Source of the DNA: Pedobacter sp.
Lineage (GTDB): Bacteria > Bacteroidota > Bacteroidia > Sphingobacteriales > Sphingobacteriaceae
Assembly: GCA_030149995.1 (NCBI GenBank)
Contig: JASLGV010000418.1
Location: 1 to 6,753 of the forward strand
Reading direction: 5' to 3'
Length of the DNA: 6,753 bases
Each line of letters begins with the position of its first letter. Position 1 is the stretch's first letter. A model generated the notes under the pieces. That model ran no database searches. It was not told the origin of the DNA and saw only the letters and a list, made by a program, of their open reading frames with translations. Shown piece after piece: positions 1-5,404 of the stretch. A program made the position numbers and the translations under genes.

Positions 1-692
1 TGTTTATTGAAAGAAAGAATTACCACGGCGCTTTTATGCCTGGATTTGTGTCCTGGGAAAGTGATTATAAACCAGGTGATGCCGGCCTTTTATATATTGA
101 CCATTGCGTGGGCAATGTAGGCTGGAACCGCATGAATGAGGCCGTAAAATGGTACGAAGATGTAATGGGCTTTGTAAATATCCTTTCGTTTGATGACAAA
201 CAGATTAACACTGAATATTCTGCCTTAATGAGTAAGGTAATGAGCAATGGAAATGGCTATTCGAAATTCCCGATTAATGAACCTGCAGAAGGCAAAAAGA
301 AATCGCAGATTGAAGAATACCTGGAGTTTTACGAAGGTGAAGGTGTGCAGCACATTGCTGTGGCAACCAAAGACATTGTAAAAACCGTAACAGAATTAAA
401 AGCACGGGGTGTAGAATTTTTAAGTGCCCCACCAGAAGCTTACTACGAAATGATGCCGCAGCGTGTGGGAAAAATTGACGAGGAAATTAAAATACTCGAA
501 AGCCTGGGCATTTTGGTTGATTGCGATGAGGAAGGTTATTTATTACAGATTTTTACCAAACCGGTAGAAGACAGGCCAACACTTTTCTTTGAAATTATTC
601 AACGTAAAGGGGCGCAAAGTTTTGGTGCCGGAAACTTTAAGGCGCTGTTCGAGTCGCTTGAACGTGAACAGGAATTAAGAGGAAATTTATAA
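1..692 (+). CDS. hppD: 4-hydroxyphenylpyruvate dioxygenase, C-terminal part (5' end outside window)
   Basis: The reading frame is open from the left edge (first full codon at base 3) to TAA at 690-692, giving 229 visible residues of a protein usually about 350-390 long. The enzyme is a cytoplasmic Fe(II) dioxygenase that turns 4-hydroxyphenylpyruvate into homogentisate in tyrosine breakdown. The facial triad of iron ligands is visible: His in DHCVGNV (codon 102-104), His in GVQHIAVAT (351-353) and Glu in [10 protein letters not shown] (591-593). The C-terminal gating segment ending in [16 protein letters not shown] is also typical of the family. The ATG at 36 is internal: the codons before it ([11 protein letters not shown]) are conserved HPD sequence, so it is not the start. 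The gene is intact as far as seen and converges on the DsbA-like gene, with a terminator between them. The family call is very secure; the symbol follows common bacterial usage. Confidence 0.96.
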   Translation, partial: FIERKNYHGAFMPGFVSWESDYKPGDAGLLYIDHCVGNVGWNRMNEAVKWYEDVMGFVNILSFDDKQINTEYSALMSKVMSNGNGYSKFPINEPAEGKKKSQIEEYLEFYEGEGVQHIAVATKDIVKTVTELKARGVEFLSAPPEAYYEMMPQRVGKIDEEIKILESLGILVDCDEEGYLLQIFTKPVEDRPTLFFEIIQRKGAQSFGAGNFKALFESLEREQELRGNL

Positions 693-703
693 GACCGGAA
701 AAA

Positions 704-718
704 AGGTATTTAATACCT
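704..718 (+). other. Small inverted repeat after hppD
   Basis: AGGTAT and ATACCT can form a 6-bp stem with a 3-base loop, 12 bases after the hppD stop codon. No T-run follows, so it is not an intrinsic terminator. It could protect the mRNA 3' end or be chance. The rest of 693-790 shows no gene. Confidence 0.25.
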
Positions 719-790
719 GTTCAGATATTTTGTAAGTACCCGTTGGCAGCATTTGATGCCACGAAAAACCTTACCTGACGAAAAGACCAT

Positions 791-825
791 AAAAAATCCC
801 CCGATTGATACCGGGGGATTTTTTT
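791..825. terminator. Bidirectional intrinsic terminator between hppD and the poxB operon
   Basis: Bases 791-803 pair perfectly with 812-824: A6-T-C5-G against C-G5-A-T6, a 13-bp stem with an 8-base loop. On the plus strand the stem runs into a T-run (819-825), and on the minus strand the A-run at 791-796 gives the matching U-run. It therefore suits both converging transcripts: hppD from the left, and the poxB-peroxiredoxin-dsbA operon, whose last stop codon lies 9 bases to the right. Confidence 0.93.
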
Positions 826-833
826 ATTTCTTC

Positions 834-1349
834 TTATTCAACACTTTCTTCCAGCATGGCATACAAATCTGTTGCGCCGCCATCAAATTTTTGTCCGTTT
901 ACAAAAAAGGAAGGTGTTCCGTTTACCCCGCTTCTTACGCCACTTTCAAAATCACTTTCAATTTTCTCCCGTATACGGCTGTCTGCTACATCCTGCTCAA
1001 AAAGATCCGTATCAAGCCCGATTTCGGCACCCAGCGAAAGCAGCATGTCTTCGTCGAGCTGCGACTGTCTGTCGTAAATGGCATCGTGCATTTCCCAGAA
1101 TTTTCCCTGTTTGCCGGCGGCCTCAGCCACCTGTGCAGCCAACATAGCAAGCGGATGTGTTTCCTGTAAAGGAAAATTCCTGAAAACAAAGAGAATCTGG
1201 CTTCCAAACGTTTCTTCTATTTCTTTGATGATGGGTTGTGCAGCACCACAATGCGGACATTCATAATCACCATACTCTACAATCTGAATGCTTGCCTGCT
1301 CAGCACCTTGTTTATGATCGGCTGGTCCAACGCCTGGTTTTAATGCCAT
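834..1349 (-). CDS. DsbA-like thioredoxin-fold protein, cytoplasmic (CPHC active site)
   Basis: This 171-residue protein has a thioredoxin/DsbA fold. The redox-active CPHC motif is at residues 31-34 (EYGDYECPHCG), a helical insert follows at about 65-130 (HPLAMLAAQVAEAA, FWEMHDAIY), and the cis-proline loop GTPSFFVNG has Thr145-Pro146. CPHC is the DsbA-type dipeptide. However, there is no signal peptide or membrane segment, so this is probably a cytoplasmic dithiol/disulfide exchanger, like the short DsbA-family or thioredoxin_4 proteins, and not a periplasmic oxidase. The ATG at 1349 lies 4 bases after the peroxiredoxin stop codon, so it is the last gene of a three-gene operon and probably translationally coupled. 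No Shine-Dalgarno sequence is visible; the preceding bases are A-rich, as is common in Bacteroidetes. Its placement suggests a partner role for the peroxiredoxin, which is an inference. Confidence 0.92.
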   Translation of the reverse strand: MALKPGVGPADHKQGAEQASIQIVEYGDYECPHCGAAQPIIKEIEETFGSQILFVFRNFPLQETHPLAMLAAQVAEAAGKQGKFWEMHDAIYDRQSQLDEDMLLSLGAEIGLDTDLFEQDVADSRIREKIESDFESGVRSGVNGTPSFFVNGQKFDGGATDLYAMLEESVE

Positions 1350-1353
1350 GATG

Positions 1354-1833
1354 TTATTTTTTATTACTGTTTAACGATTCTAATGCATCTAAAATACCAT
1401 CAGCACCGGGATTAATGGCCGTTGGCGATAAATAACTCCAGGCAATTGTACCTTTTTCATCTATTACAAATAAAGCCCTTTTACTTTCCCCTTCCTGTTC
1501 ATCGTATACGCCATAAGCTTTAGATACCGCTCCTTTGGGCTCAAAATCTGCCAGCAAGGGAAAATGAAGTTTACGATCCCGGGCAAAAGCAAGATGGCAC
1601 CATTTGCTGTCAACCGAAATGCCAAGTATATCTGCATTGTGCCGGTTAAAAAACTTAAGAGTTTCATTATAGAGAGCCATCTGATCGCTGCAAACCGGAC
1701 TCCAGTCTGCCGGATAGAAAGCCAGTATCACATTTTTACCTCTTAACTCGCTCAACTTTATTTTCTGATCTGGCGTTGCGTACAGCTCAAAATCCGGTGC
1801 TTCAGTACCTGTTTTTAAAATGGTATTTCCCAT
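1354..1833 (-). CDS. Peroxiredoxin (AhpC/TSA-Redoxin family, AhpE/Bcp-like)
   Basis: This 159-residue single-domain peroxiredoxin reduces hydrogen peroxide or organic hydroperoxides through a peroxidatic cysteine. The family start APDFEL is at residues 12-17. The active-site loop YPADWSPVC fits the PxxxS/TxxC pattern, with Pro41, Ser45 and Cys48. The supporting Arg is Arg119 (SKRALFVID). The only other cysteine is Cys79 (SKWCHLAF). There is none five residues after Cys48 as in Bcp/PrxQ and no C-terminal resolving cysteine as in AhpC. That leaves a 1-Cys or atypical mechanism, and the spacing resembles AhpE-type proteins. There is no signal peptide, so it is cytoplasmic. It sits 8 bases after the poxB stop codon and 4 bases before the dsbA-like gene, making it the middle cistron. 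The start ATG at 1831-1833 gives the expected family N-terminus. Confidence 0.93.
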   Translation of the reverse strand: MGNTILKTGTEAPDFELYATPDQKIKLSELRGKNVILAFYPADWSPVCSDQMALYNETLKFFNRHNADILGISVDSKWCHLAFARDRKLHFPLLADFEPKGAVSKAYGVYDEQEGESKRALFVIDEKGTIAWSYLSPTAINPGADGILDALESLNSNKK

Positions 1834-1841
1834 ATGGATTG

Positions 1842-3578
1842 TTATATAATTTCTCCTAAATGCTTGTAATTTGATTTGATGGTTTCGAATACCTCGTCCA
1901 TTTTACCGCCCAGCATTAGCTTAGCCATCGAAATGGTCATTCCTTTTACCTGTTTCCATTCTATTTTAGGTGGCATGGCCAGGGCATTCGGATTGGTAAA
2001 GATATTTAAAAGAACCGGTCCATCTTCATTAAGTGCATGCGAAATGGCGCCTTCCACCTCTTCAGGTTTTGAAACGGTAATGCCTTTAAAGCCCATGGCT
2101 TGTGCCACCAGTGCAAAATCAGGATTTTCCATATCTGTTTCCTGATCGGGTAAGCCGTCTACCTCCATTTCGAGTTTCACCATGCCCAGCGCCCGGTTGT
2201 TAAAAACAATGAGTTTAATGGGCAGATTATATTGCTTAATCGTGGCAAGATCGCCCAATAGCATCGATAAGCCACCATCGCCACAAAGTGCCACTACCTG
2301 TTTTTCGGGATGTGCAAGAGCTGCCCCGATAGCCATTGGCATGGCGTTGGCCATGGTACCATGATTAAAAGAACCCAGCATTTTTCTTTCGCCGGTACTG
2401 TGGATAAAGCGTGCGCCCCAAACACAGCACATGCCTGTATCTACGGTAAAAATGGCATCTTTTTTAGCCAGTTTATCAATGGTATCGGCTACAAATTCAG
2501 GCTGAATTTTATTTTCCGTTCCCCGATCGTCTATAAAAGTTTGCTGCTGACTTTTTACCTTATTATAAAACTCAAGCTGCGCTTGTAGAAAATGACGGTC
2601 CTCCTTTTTAGTAAGCAATGGCAAAAGTGCTGCAAGGGTATCTTTAATATCGCCGCATAGTCCCATTTCAAGTTTGGCCCTTCTTCCAAGTCTTTCAGGT
2701 CTTTCATCTATCTGGATAATCTTATTTTTAACGGGCATAAAATTCTGATACGGAAAATCCGTACCCAGCAACAAGACCAGATCCGACTCGTGCATGCTGT
2801 GGTAAGCAGAAGGTTGCCCCAGCAATCCGGTCATGCCAATTTCGTATGGATTGTTGTGTTGTATGCCCATTTTCCCCCTAAAAGAATAGCCAACCGGTGC
2901 ACCCAGCAATTCGGCAAGTGCAACCACTTCATCGTGTGCTTCTACAGCACCTATACCACAGTAAATGGTGATTTTTTTACTCTTATTCAGTTGGTTCGCC
3001 AGCAAGCATAATTCGGCATCGGCAGGTCTTAAAACCGTTTTGCTGTTAAAAAACTGCATGGAAGTTTCGCTTTCTACTGCTTCTAACTGGGCAACATCGC
3101 CCGGAAGTCCGAAAACAGCAACGCCCTTTTTATGCACTGCATGCTGAATGGCCGTTTGAAACATACGGGGAACCTGTTGCGCGGTGGTTGCCAGCTGATT
3201 GTAAACGCTGCAATCGTCGAACAGCTTTATGGTATTGGTTTCCTGGAAATATTCCATTCCAAATTCGTTGGTATTAATGGTCGAAGCAATGGCAATAACC
3301 GGTACATGAGAGCGGTTGGCTTCGTACAAACCGTTTATAAGGTGGATGTGCCCGGGGCCGCAGCTCCCTGCACAACAGGCAATTCCATCTAATTCAGCCT
3401 CGGCAGCGGCTGCAAAAGCGCCTGCTTCCTCATTCCTTACATGAATCCATTTTAATTTCCCGTTTTTCCTTACGGCATCGTTAAAATAATTCAGGCTGTC
3501 GCCTGTTACCGCATATACCCTTTTTACACCTGCTTCTACCAGCATTTCAACCAGCTGTTCTGCAACATTTTTTCCCAT
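1842..3578 (-). CDS. poxB: Pyruvate:quinone oxidoreductase (pyruvate oxidase), ThDP/FAD enzyme
   Basis: This 578-residue protein can be aligned by eye with E. coli PoxB (572 residues) over its whole length. The enzyme decarboxylates pyruvate to acetate and CO2 and sends electrons through FAD to membrane quinone. The N-terminal ThDP-binding (PYR) domain spans about 1-170, with VTGDSLN at 24-30, catalytic Glu50 in RNEEAGAFAA and CAGSCGPGHIHLINGL. The central FAD domain is about 185-345 (GMTGLLG, LLLGTDFPY). The C-terminal ThDP domain has GSFNHGTMANAMP and the metal/ThDP motif from GDGG (433-436) to FNN (459-461). The last 25 or so residues (GGKMDEVFETIKSNY) match the region that E. coli PoxB uses to bind membrane. 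The residue before Glu50 is Asn where E. coli has His. It is the first gene of the operon with the peroxiredoxin and DsbA-like genes. No clear promoter was found in the 118 bases upstream. A related ThDP oxidase using oxygen is a less likely alternative. Confidence 0.93.
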   Translation of the reverse strand: MGKNVAEQLVEMLVEAGVKRVYAVTGDSLNYFNDAVRKNGKLKWIHVRNEEAGAFAAAAEAELDGIACCAGSCGPGHIHLINGLYEANRSHVPVIAIASTINTNEFGMEYFQETNTIKLFDDCSVYNQLATTAQQVPRMFQTAIQHAVHKKGVAVFGLPGDVAQLEAVESETSMQFFNSKTVLRPADAELCLLANQLNKSKKITIYCGIGAVEAHDEVVALAELLGAPVGYSFRGKMGIQHNNPYEIGMTGLLGQPSAYHSMHESDLVLLLGTDFPYQNFMPVKNKIIQIDERPERLGRRAKLEMGLCGDIKDTLAALLPLLTKKEDRHFLQAQLEFYNKVKSQQQTFIDDRGTENKIQPEFVADTIDKLAKKDAIFTVDTGMCCVWGARFIHSTGERKMLGSFNHGTMANAMPMAIGAALAHPEKQVVALCGDGGLSMLLGDLATIKQYNLPIKLIVFNNRALGMVKLEMEVDGLPDQETDMENPDFALVAQAMGFKGITVSKPEEVEGAISHALNEDGPVLLNIFTNPNALAMPPKIEWKQVKGMTISMAKLMLGGKMDEVFETIKSNYKHLGEII

Positions 3579-3654
3579 AAGTTATCGTATATTTTATAGA
3601 CGAGGATAATTGTTTTGTTATTCAAAAACCCCCGAACGGCGCAATTGTTTGCCT

Positions 3655-3678
3655 AAAAAATATCATTGTTAAAATGAC
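3655..3678 (-). terminator. Possible weak terminator after the HxlR gene
   Basis: On the minus strand TCATT (3673-3677) can pair with AATGA (3663-3667), leaving a 5-base loop. A U-run (A's at 3655-3660) follows 2 bases later. The stem is short and AT-rich, so termination would be partial at best. If real, it would separate the HxlR transcript from poxB; if not, the two may be cotranscribed across the 118-base gap. Nothing else convincing is seen in 3579-3696. Confidence 0.3.
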
Positions 3679-3696
3679 GGGAAAAGCAGTGTTTTT

Positions 3697-4032
3697 TTAA
3701 AGATCGTACCAGTTGGAAAGATCGCTTAAGATGGGGAGCAAGGCGGTTGATTTCTCTGTCAGGTGATAATTAACCCTTACCGGCACTTCAGCAACGATTT
3801 CGCGGCTTAAGAGACCATCTTTTTCAAGGGTCTTTAACTGTTTGCCCAGCGCCTGATCTGAAATAGAAGGCAATACATTTTTAAGCAGACTAAAGCGGTT
3901 AACCCCTTCTGATATATGAATGAGAATTAAGGCTTTCCAGCGGCCGGCGATCAGCTCTAAAGCGCCATTAATACGGCAGGCATTTAACAAAAAGGCCTTA
4001 TTTAAAGCGTTTGAAGAATTTTGCTTAATCAT
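3697..4032 (-). CDS. HxlR-family winged-helix transcriptional regulator
   Basis: Read from the ATG at 4030-4032 this is a 111-residue DNA-binding protein of the HxlR/YodB type, a normal family length. These proteins bind DNA as dimers. The family signature runs from Cys19 (NACRINGALELIAGRWKALIL) through the recognition helix region (LPSISDQALGKQLKTLEKDGLL) to the wing (REIVAEVPVRVNYHLTEKS). The C-terminal dimer helix ends SDLSNWYDL. Cys19 is the only cysteine and sits where redox-sensing members such as YodB and HypR have their sensor cysteine, although the following residue is Arg and not the usual Pro. A GTG six bases upstream (4036-4038) would add two residues; ATG is preferred as the commoner start. 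The gene is divergent from the MDR oxidoreductase and shares its promoter region, so that enzyme is the most likely target. Control of poxB is possible but unsupported. Confidence 0.93.
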   Translation of the reverse strand: MIKQNSSNALNKAFLLNACRINGALELIAGRWKALILIHISEGVNRFSLLKNVLPSISDQALGKQLKTLEKDGLLSREIVAEVPVRVNYHLTEKSTALLPILSDLSNWYDL

Positions 4033-4070
4033 GCTCACTTATTTTTGAGTAACTTCAATTAAAAACGGTT

Positions 4071-4102
4071 ATTGTGTCTCTTTAACTTTTGGTTCAACTT
4101 TG
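4071..4102 (+). promoter_or_regulatory. Candidate promoter of the MDR oxidoreductase gene
   Basis: ATTG at 4071-4074 and CAACTTTG at 4095-4102 are 20 bases apart. This resembles the Bacteroidetes sigma factor pattern (TTTG or TTG near -33, TAnnTTTG near -7), with one mismatch in the -7 box. Transcription would begin near 4107-4110, leaving a leader of about 60 bases before the ATG at 4170. The reverse strand reads TTACTTTG (4101-4108), also one mismatch from the -7 consensus, so divergent transcription of the regulator could start from the same spot. Confidence 0.45.
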
Positions 4103-4110
4103 TACAAAGT
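4097..4110. promoter_or_regulatory. 14-bp perfect palindrome, candidate HxlR operator
   Basis: ACTTTGTACAAAGT is identical on both strands and lies between the divergent regulator and oxidoreductase genes, overlapping the proposed -7 boxes in both directions. HxlR dimers bind short palindromes in such spacers, so this is the best candidate binding site. That it is an operator is inferred from position and symmetry alone. Confidence 0.55.
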
Positions 4111-4169
4111 AACTAAACTTAATAAAGCTAATACTCATTTTATCATCATTTTAACAACCGGAAAAACTT

Positions 4170-5168
4170 ATGAAAGCAATTGTATTGAATGCATTTGGCG
4201 GTACAGAAAATTTTACACTGGAAGATTTACCCAATCCGGTACCAACCGGCGATGAATTATTGATCCGCATTAAAGCGGCTGCATTTAATCCGATTGATTA
4301 CCAGATGCGGCTTGGTTACCGCGAAAGCGCCCTGATGCATTCGCCTGTTCTGGGACGCGAACTTTCGGGCGTTGTAGAGGCAGTGGGTCCGGATGTAAAA
4401 CATTTTAAAACCGGCGATGCTGTTTTTGCAGCTGCCGGCAGCAACGGTTCTAACGGAAGTTATGCCGAATACATCACCTTAACCGAAAAGAAAGTAGCCC
4501 TTATCCCTGCAAATCTTTCCTTTGAGCAGGCTGCGGCCGTTCCTTCTGCAGGACTTACGGCCTGGCAAACCTTTAGCCGGTTAAATGTAACTGCCGAAAG
4601 CAGTGTTTTCATTACCGGGGGCAGTGGTGCCGTAGGCTCTTTTCTGATTAAACTTTTAAGAGCTCATGATGTACAAAAAATTGTGACGATTGCCGGAAAC
4701 GAAAAAAGTAAAGCGGCCTTAAAGTTATTGGGCTTAACCGATGCGCAGATCATCAATTACCACCAGAAAGACTTTGAAAGCAGCATACAACAGGCAAACC
4801 AGCAGCTTCCTTTCGATTATGCCATTGATACCGTTGGTGGAAAAGCTTCTGAAACAGCTGCCCGGTTGCTTAAAGTAAATGGTATTTATGCAGACATCAC
4901 CTTTTTAGGTACAGAACAAACCCGTGAATTGCTGTTTGATAAAGGCACTACCGTACTCCATATTTCCAATTATGCATTTTCCCTCAACAACAACCTTTCC
5001 TGGTATGGTCAGACTTTACACCTGCTAAAAAAACAATTTGAAGAAAATAAAATAACAGCACCCGCCATTGATGTGGTTGGAACCTTATCAACAGAAACAG
5101 TTGCAGCCGCACATACGCGAATGGAAAAAAACCTGGGTTATGGACAAAAACTGGTGATGCGTATTTAA
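4170..5168 (+). CDS. Zinc-independent MDR oxidoreductase (quinone oxidoreductase-like, NAD(P)H-dependent)
   Basis: This 332-residue enzyme belongs to the medium-chain dehydrogenase/reductase superfamily. The N-terminal GroES-like domain spans about 1-120, with AAFNPIDYQMRLG at 37-49, LGRELSGVVEAVG at 61-73 and FKTGDAVFA at 79-87. The Rossmann domain follows, with AAVPSAGLTAW at 122-132, the nucleotide-binding VFITGGSGAVG at 146-156 and DYAIDTVGG. There is no cysteine anywhere, so the catalytic and structural zinc sites of alcohol dehydrogenases are absent. This fits quinone or enone reductases that use NAD(P)H, and the C-terminus (MEKNLGYGQKLVMRI) ends as these reductases do. The exact substrate cannot be read from sequence. 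The ATG at 4170 gives the standard N-terminus (MKAIVLNAFGG); the bases before it contain a weak GGA. Regulation by the divergent HxlR protein is likely. It appears monocistronic, with hairpins and a terminator downstream. Confidence 0.92.
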   Translation: MKAIVLNAFGGTENFTLEDLPNPVPTGDELLIRIKAAAFNPIDYQMRLGYRESALMHSPVLGRELSGVVEAVGPDVKHFKTGDAVFAAAGSNGSNGSYAEYITLTEKKVALIPANLSFEQAAAVPSAGLTAWQTFSRLNVTAESSVFITGGSGAVGSFLIKLLRAHDVQKIVTIAGNEKSKAALKLLGLTDAQIINYHQKDFESSIQQANQQLPFDYAIDTVGGKASETAARLLKVNGIYADITFLGTEQTRELLFDKGTTVLHISNYAFSLNNNLSWYGQTLHLLKKQFEENKITAPAIDVVGTLSTETVAAAHTRMEKNLGYGQKLVMRI

Positions 5169-5199
5169 ACTGCTTATGCAGAACGGATTCTTCACTAAA

Positions 5200-5215
5200 A
5201 CTTCATAATTGAAGT
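5200..5215 (+). other. Inverted repeat, 6-bp stem
   Basis: ACTTCA and TGAAGT enclose a TAAT loop. No T-run follows. A smaller repeat (CTGC-TTAT-GCAG, 5170-5181) lies just upstream. Both sit in the 3' untranslated region of the oxidoreductase gene and might stabilise its mRNA; chance cannot be excluded. Confidence 0.3.
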
Positions 5216-5228
5216 GCACCTTTGAAAC

Positions 5229-5260
5229 AACAAAACATTAGAAGCGATTTCCGTTTTGTT
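5229..5260 (+). other. Inverted repeat, 8-bp stem
   Basis: AACAAAAC (5229-5236) pairs perfectly with GTTTTGTT (5253-5260). The 16-base interior could form a further small GAA/TTC helix (5241-5243 with 5249-5251). No T-run follows directly, so it is not a standard terminator. Function unknown; it is part of the hairpin-rich spacer downstream of the oxidoreductase. Confidence 0.35.
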
Positions 5261-5264
5261 AATT

Positions 5265-5294
5265 CTAAAAACTCATAATTAGTTTTTTAGTTTT
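5265..5294 (+). terminator. Possible AT-rich terminator hairpin
   Basis: AAAAACT (5267-5273) pairs with AGTTTTT (5281-5287) around the loop CATAATT. With one bulged T, the outer CT and AG also pair. TTTT follows at 5291-5294. The stem is AT-rich and weak. It may act as a first, leaky terminator for the oxidoreductase before the strong one at 5315. Confidence 0.35.
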
Positions 5295-5314
5295 CCGGTT
5301 ACCCTTATCTGATT

Positions 5315-5349
5315 CCTTCATGCATTGAAAAATGCATGAAGGTTTTTTT
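5315..5349 (+). terminator. Strong intrinsic terminator of the oxidoreductase gene
   Basis: CCTTCATGCATT (5315-5326) pairs perfectly with 5331-5342 around a GAAA tetraloop and is followed by seven T's (5343-5349): 12 bp, no mismatch, stable loop, classic U-run. It separates the oxidoreductase transcript from the chitinase gene. An in-frame ATG of the chitinase reading frame lies inside its right arm (5336-5338), which argues against that ATG as a translation start. Confidence 0.93.
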
Positions 5350-5377
5350 ATGCAAACAAGTACCACCATACAATCGT

Positions 5378-5385
5378 TATATTTG
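5378..5385 (+). promoter_or_regulatory. Candidate -7 promoter element for the chitinase gene
   Basis: TATATTTG matches the Bacteroidetes -7 consensus TAnnTTTG exactly. It lies between the terminator and the preferred chitinase start. Transcription would begin around 5390, giving a short leader of about 15 bases before the ATG at 5405. No clear TTTG or TTG is present at the -33 position, so the call rests on the -7 box and its placement. Confidence 0.5.
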
Positions 5386-5404
5386 GGTTACAGATCTGTT
5401 TTTA

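Noticed and set aside
753..1169. Plus-strand open frame of 138 codons
   Set aside because: It lies opposite the DsbA-like gene and begins before the terminator stem, running straight through it. The translation has no family features.
1853..1857. AGGAG on the minus strand upstream of the peroxiredoxin start, resembling a Shine-Dalgarno site
   Set aside because: It is 19 bases from the ATG, too far for normal use, and is formed by the last codons of poxB (Leu-Gly-Glu).
2310..3392. Several plus-strand open frames of 60-92 codons
   Set aside because: All are antisense to poxB, whose protein is clearly conserved over its full length. Their translations look like no known protein.
3595..3628. 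TTTTTG and TATAAAAT upstream of poxB as a promoter pair
   Set aside because: The spacing is about 24 bases and the downstream box does not match TAnnTTTG, so I could not support a promoter.
4036..4038. GTG start for the HxlR gene, two codons upstream of the ATG
   Set aside because: Possible, but ATG two codons later is the commoner choice and nothing favours the GTG.
4170..5168. Zinc-containing alcohol dehydrogenase as the identity of the MDR enzyme
   Set aside because: The protein has no cysteine, so neither zinc site can exist in its usual form.
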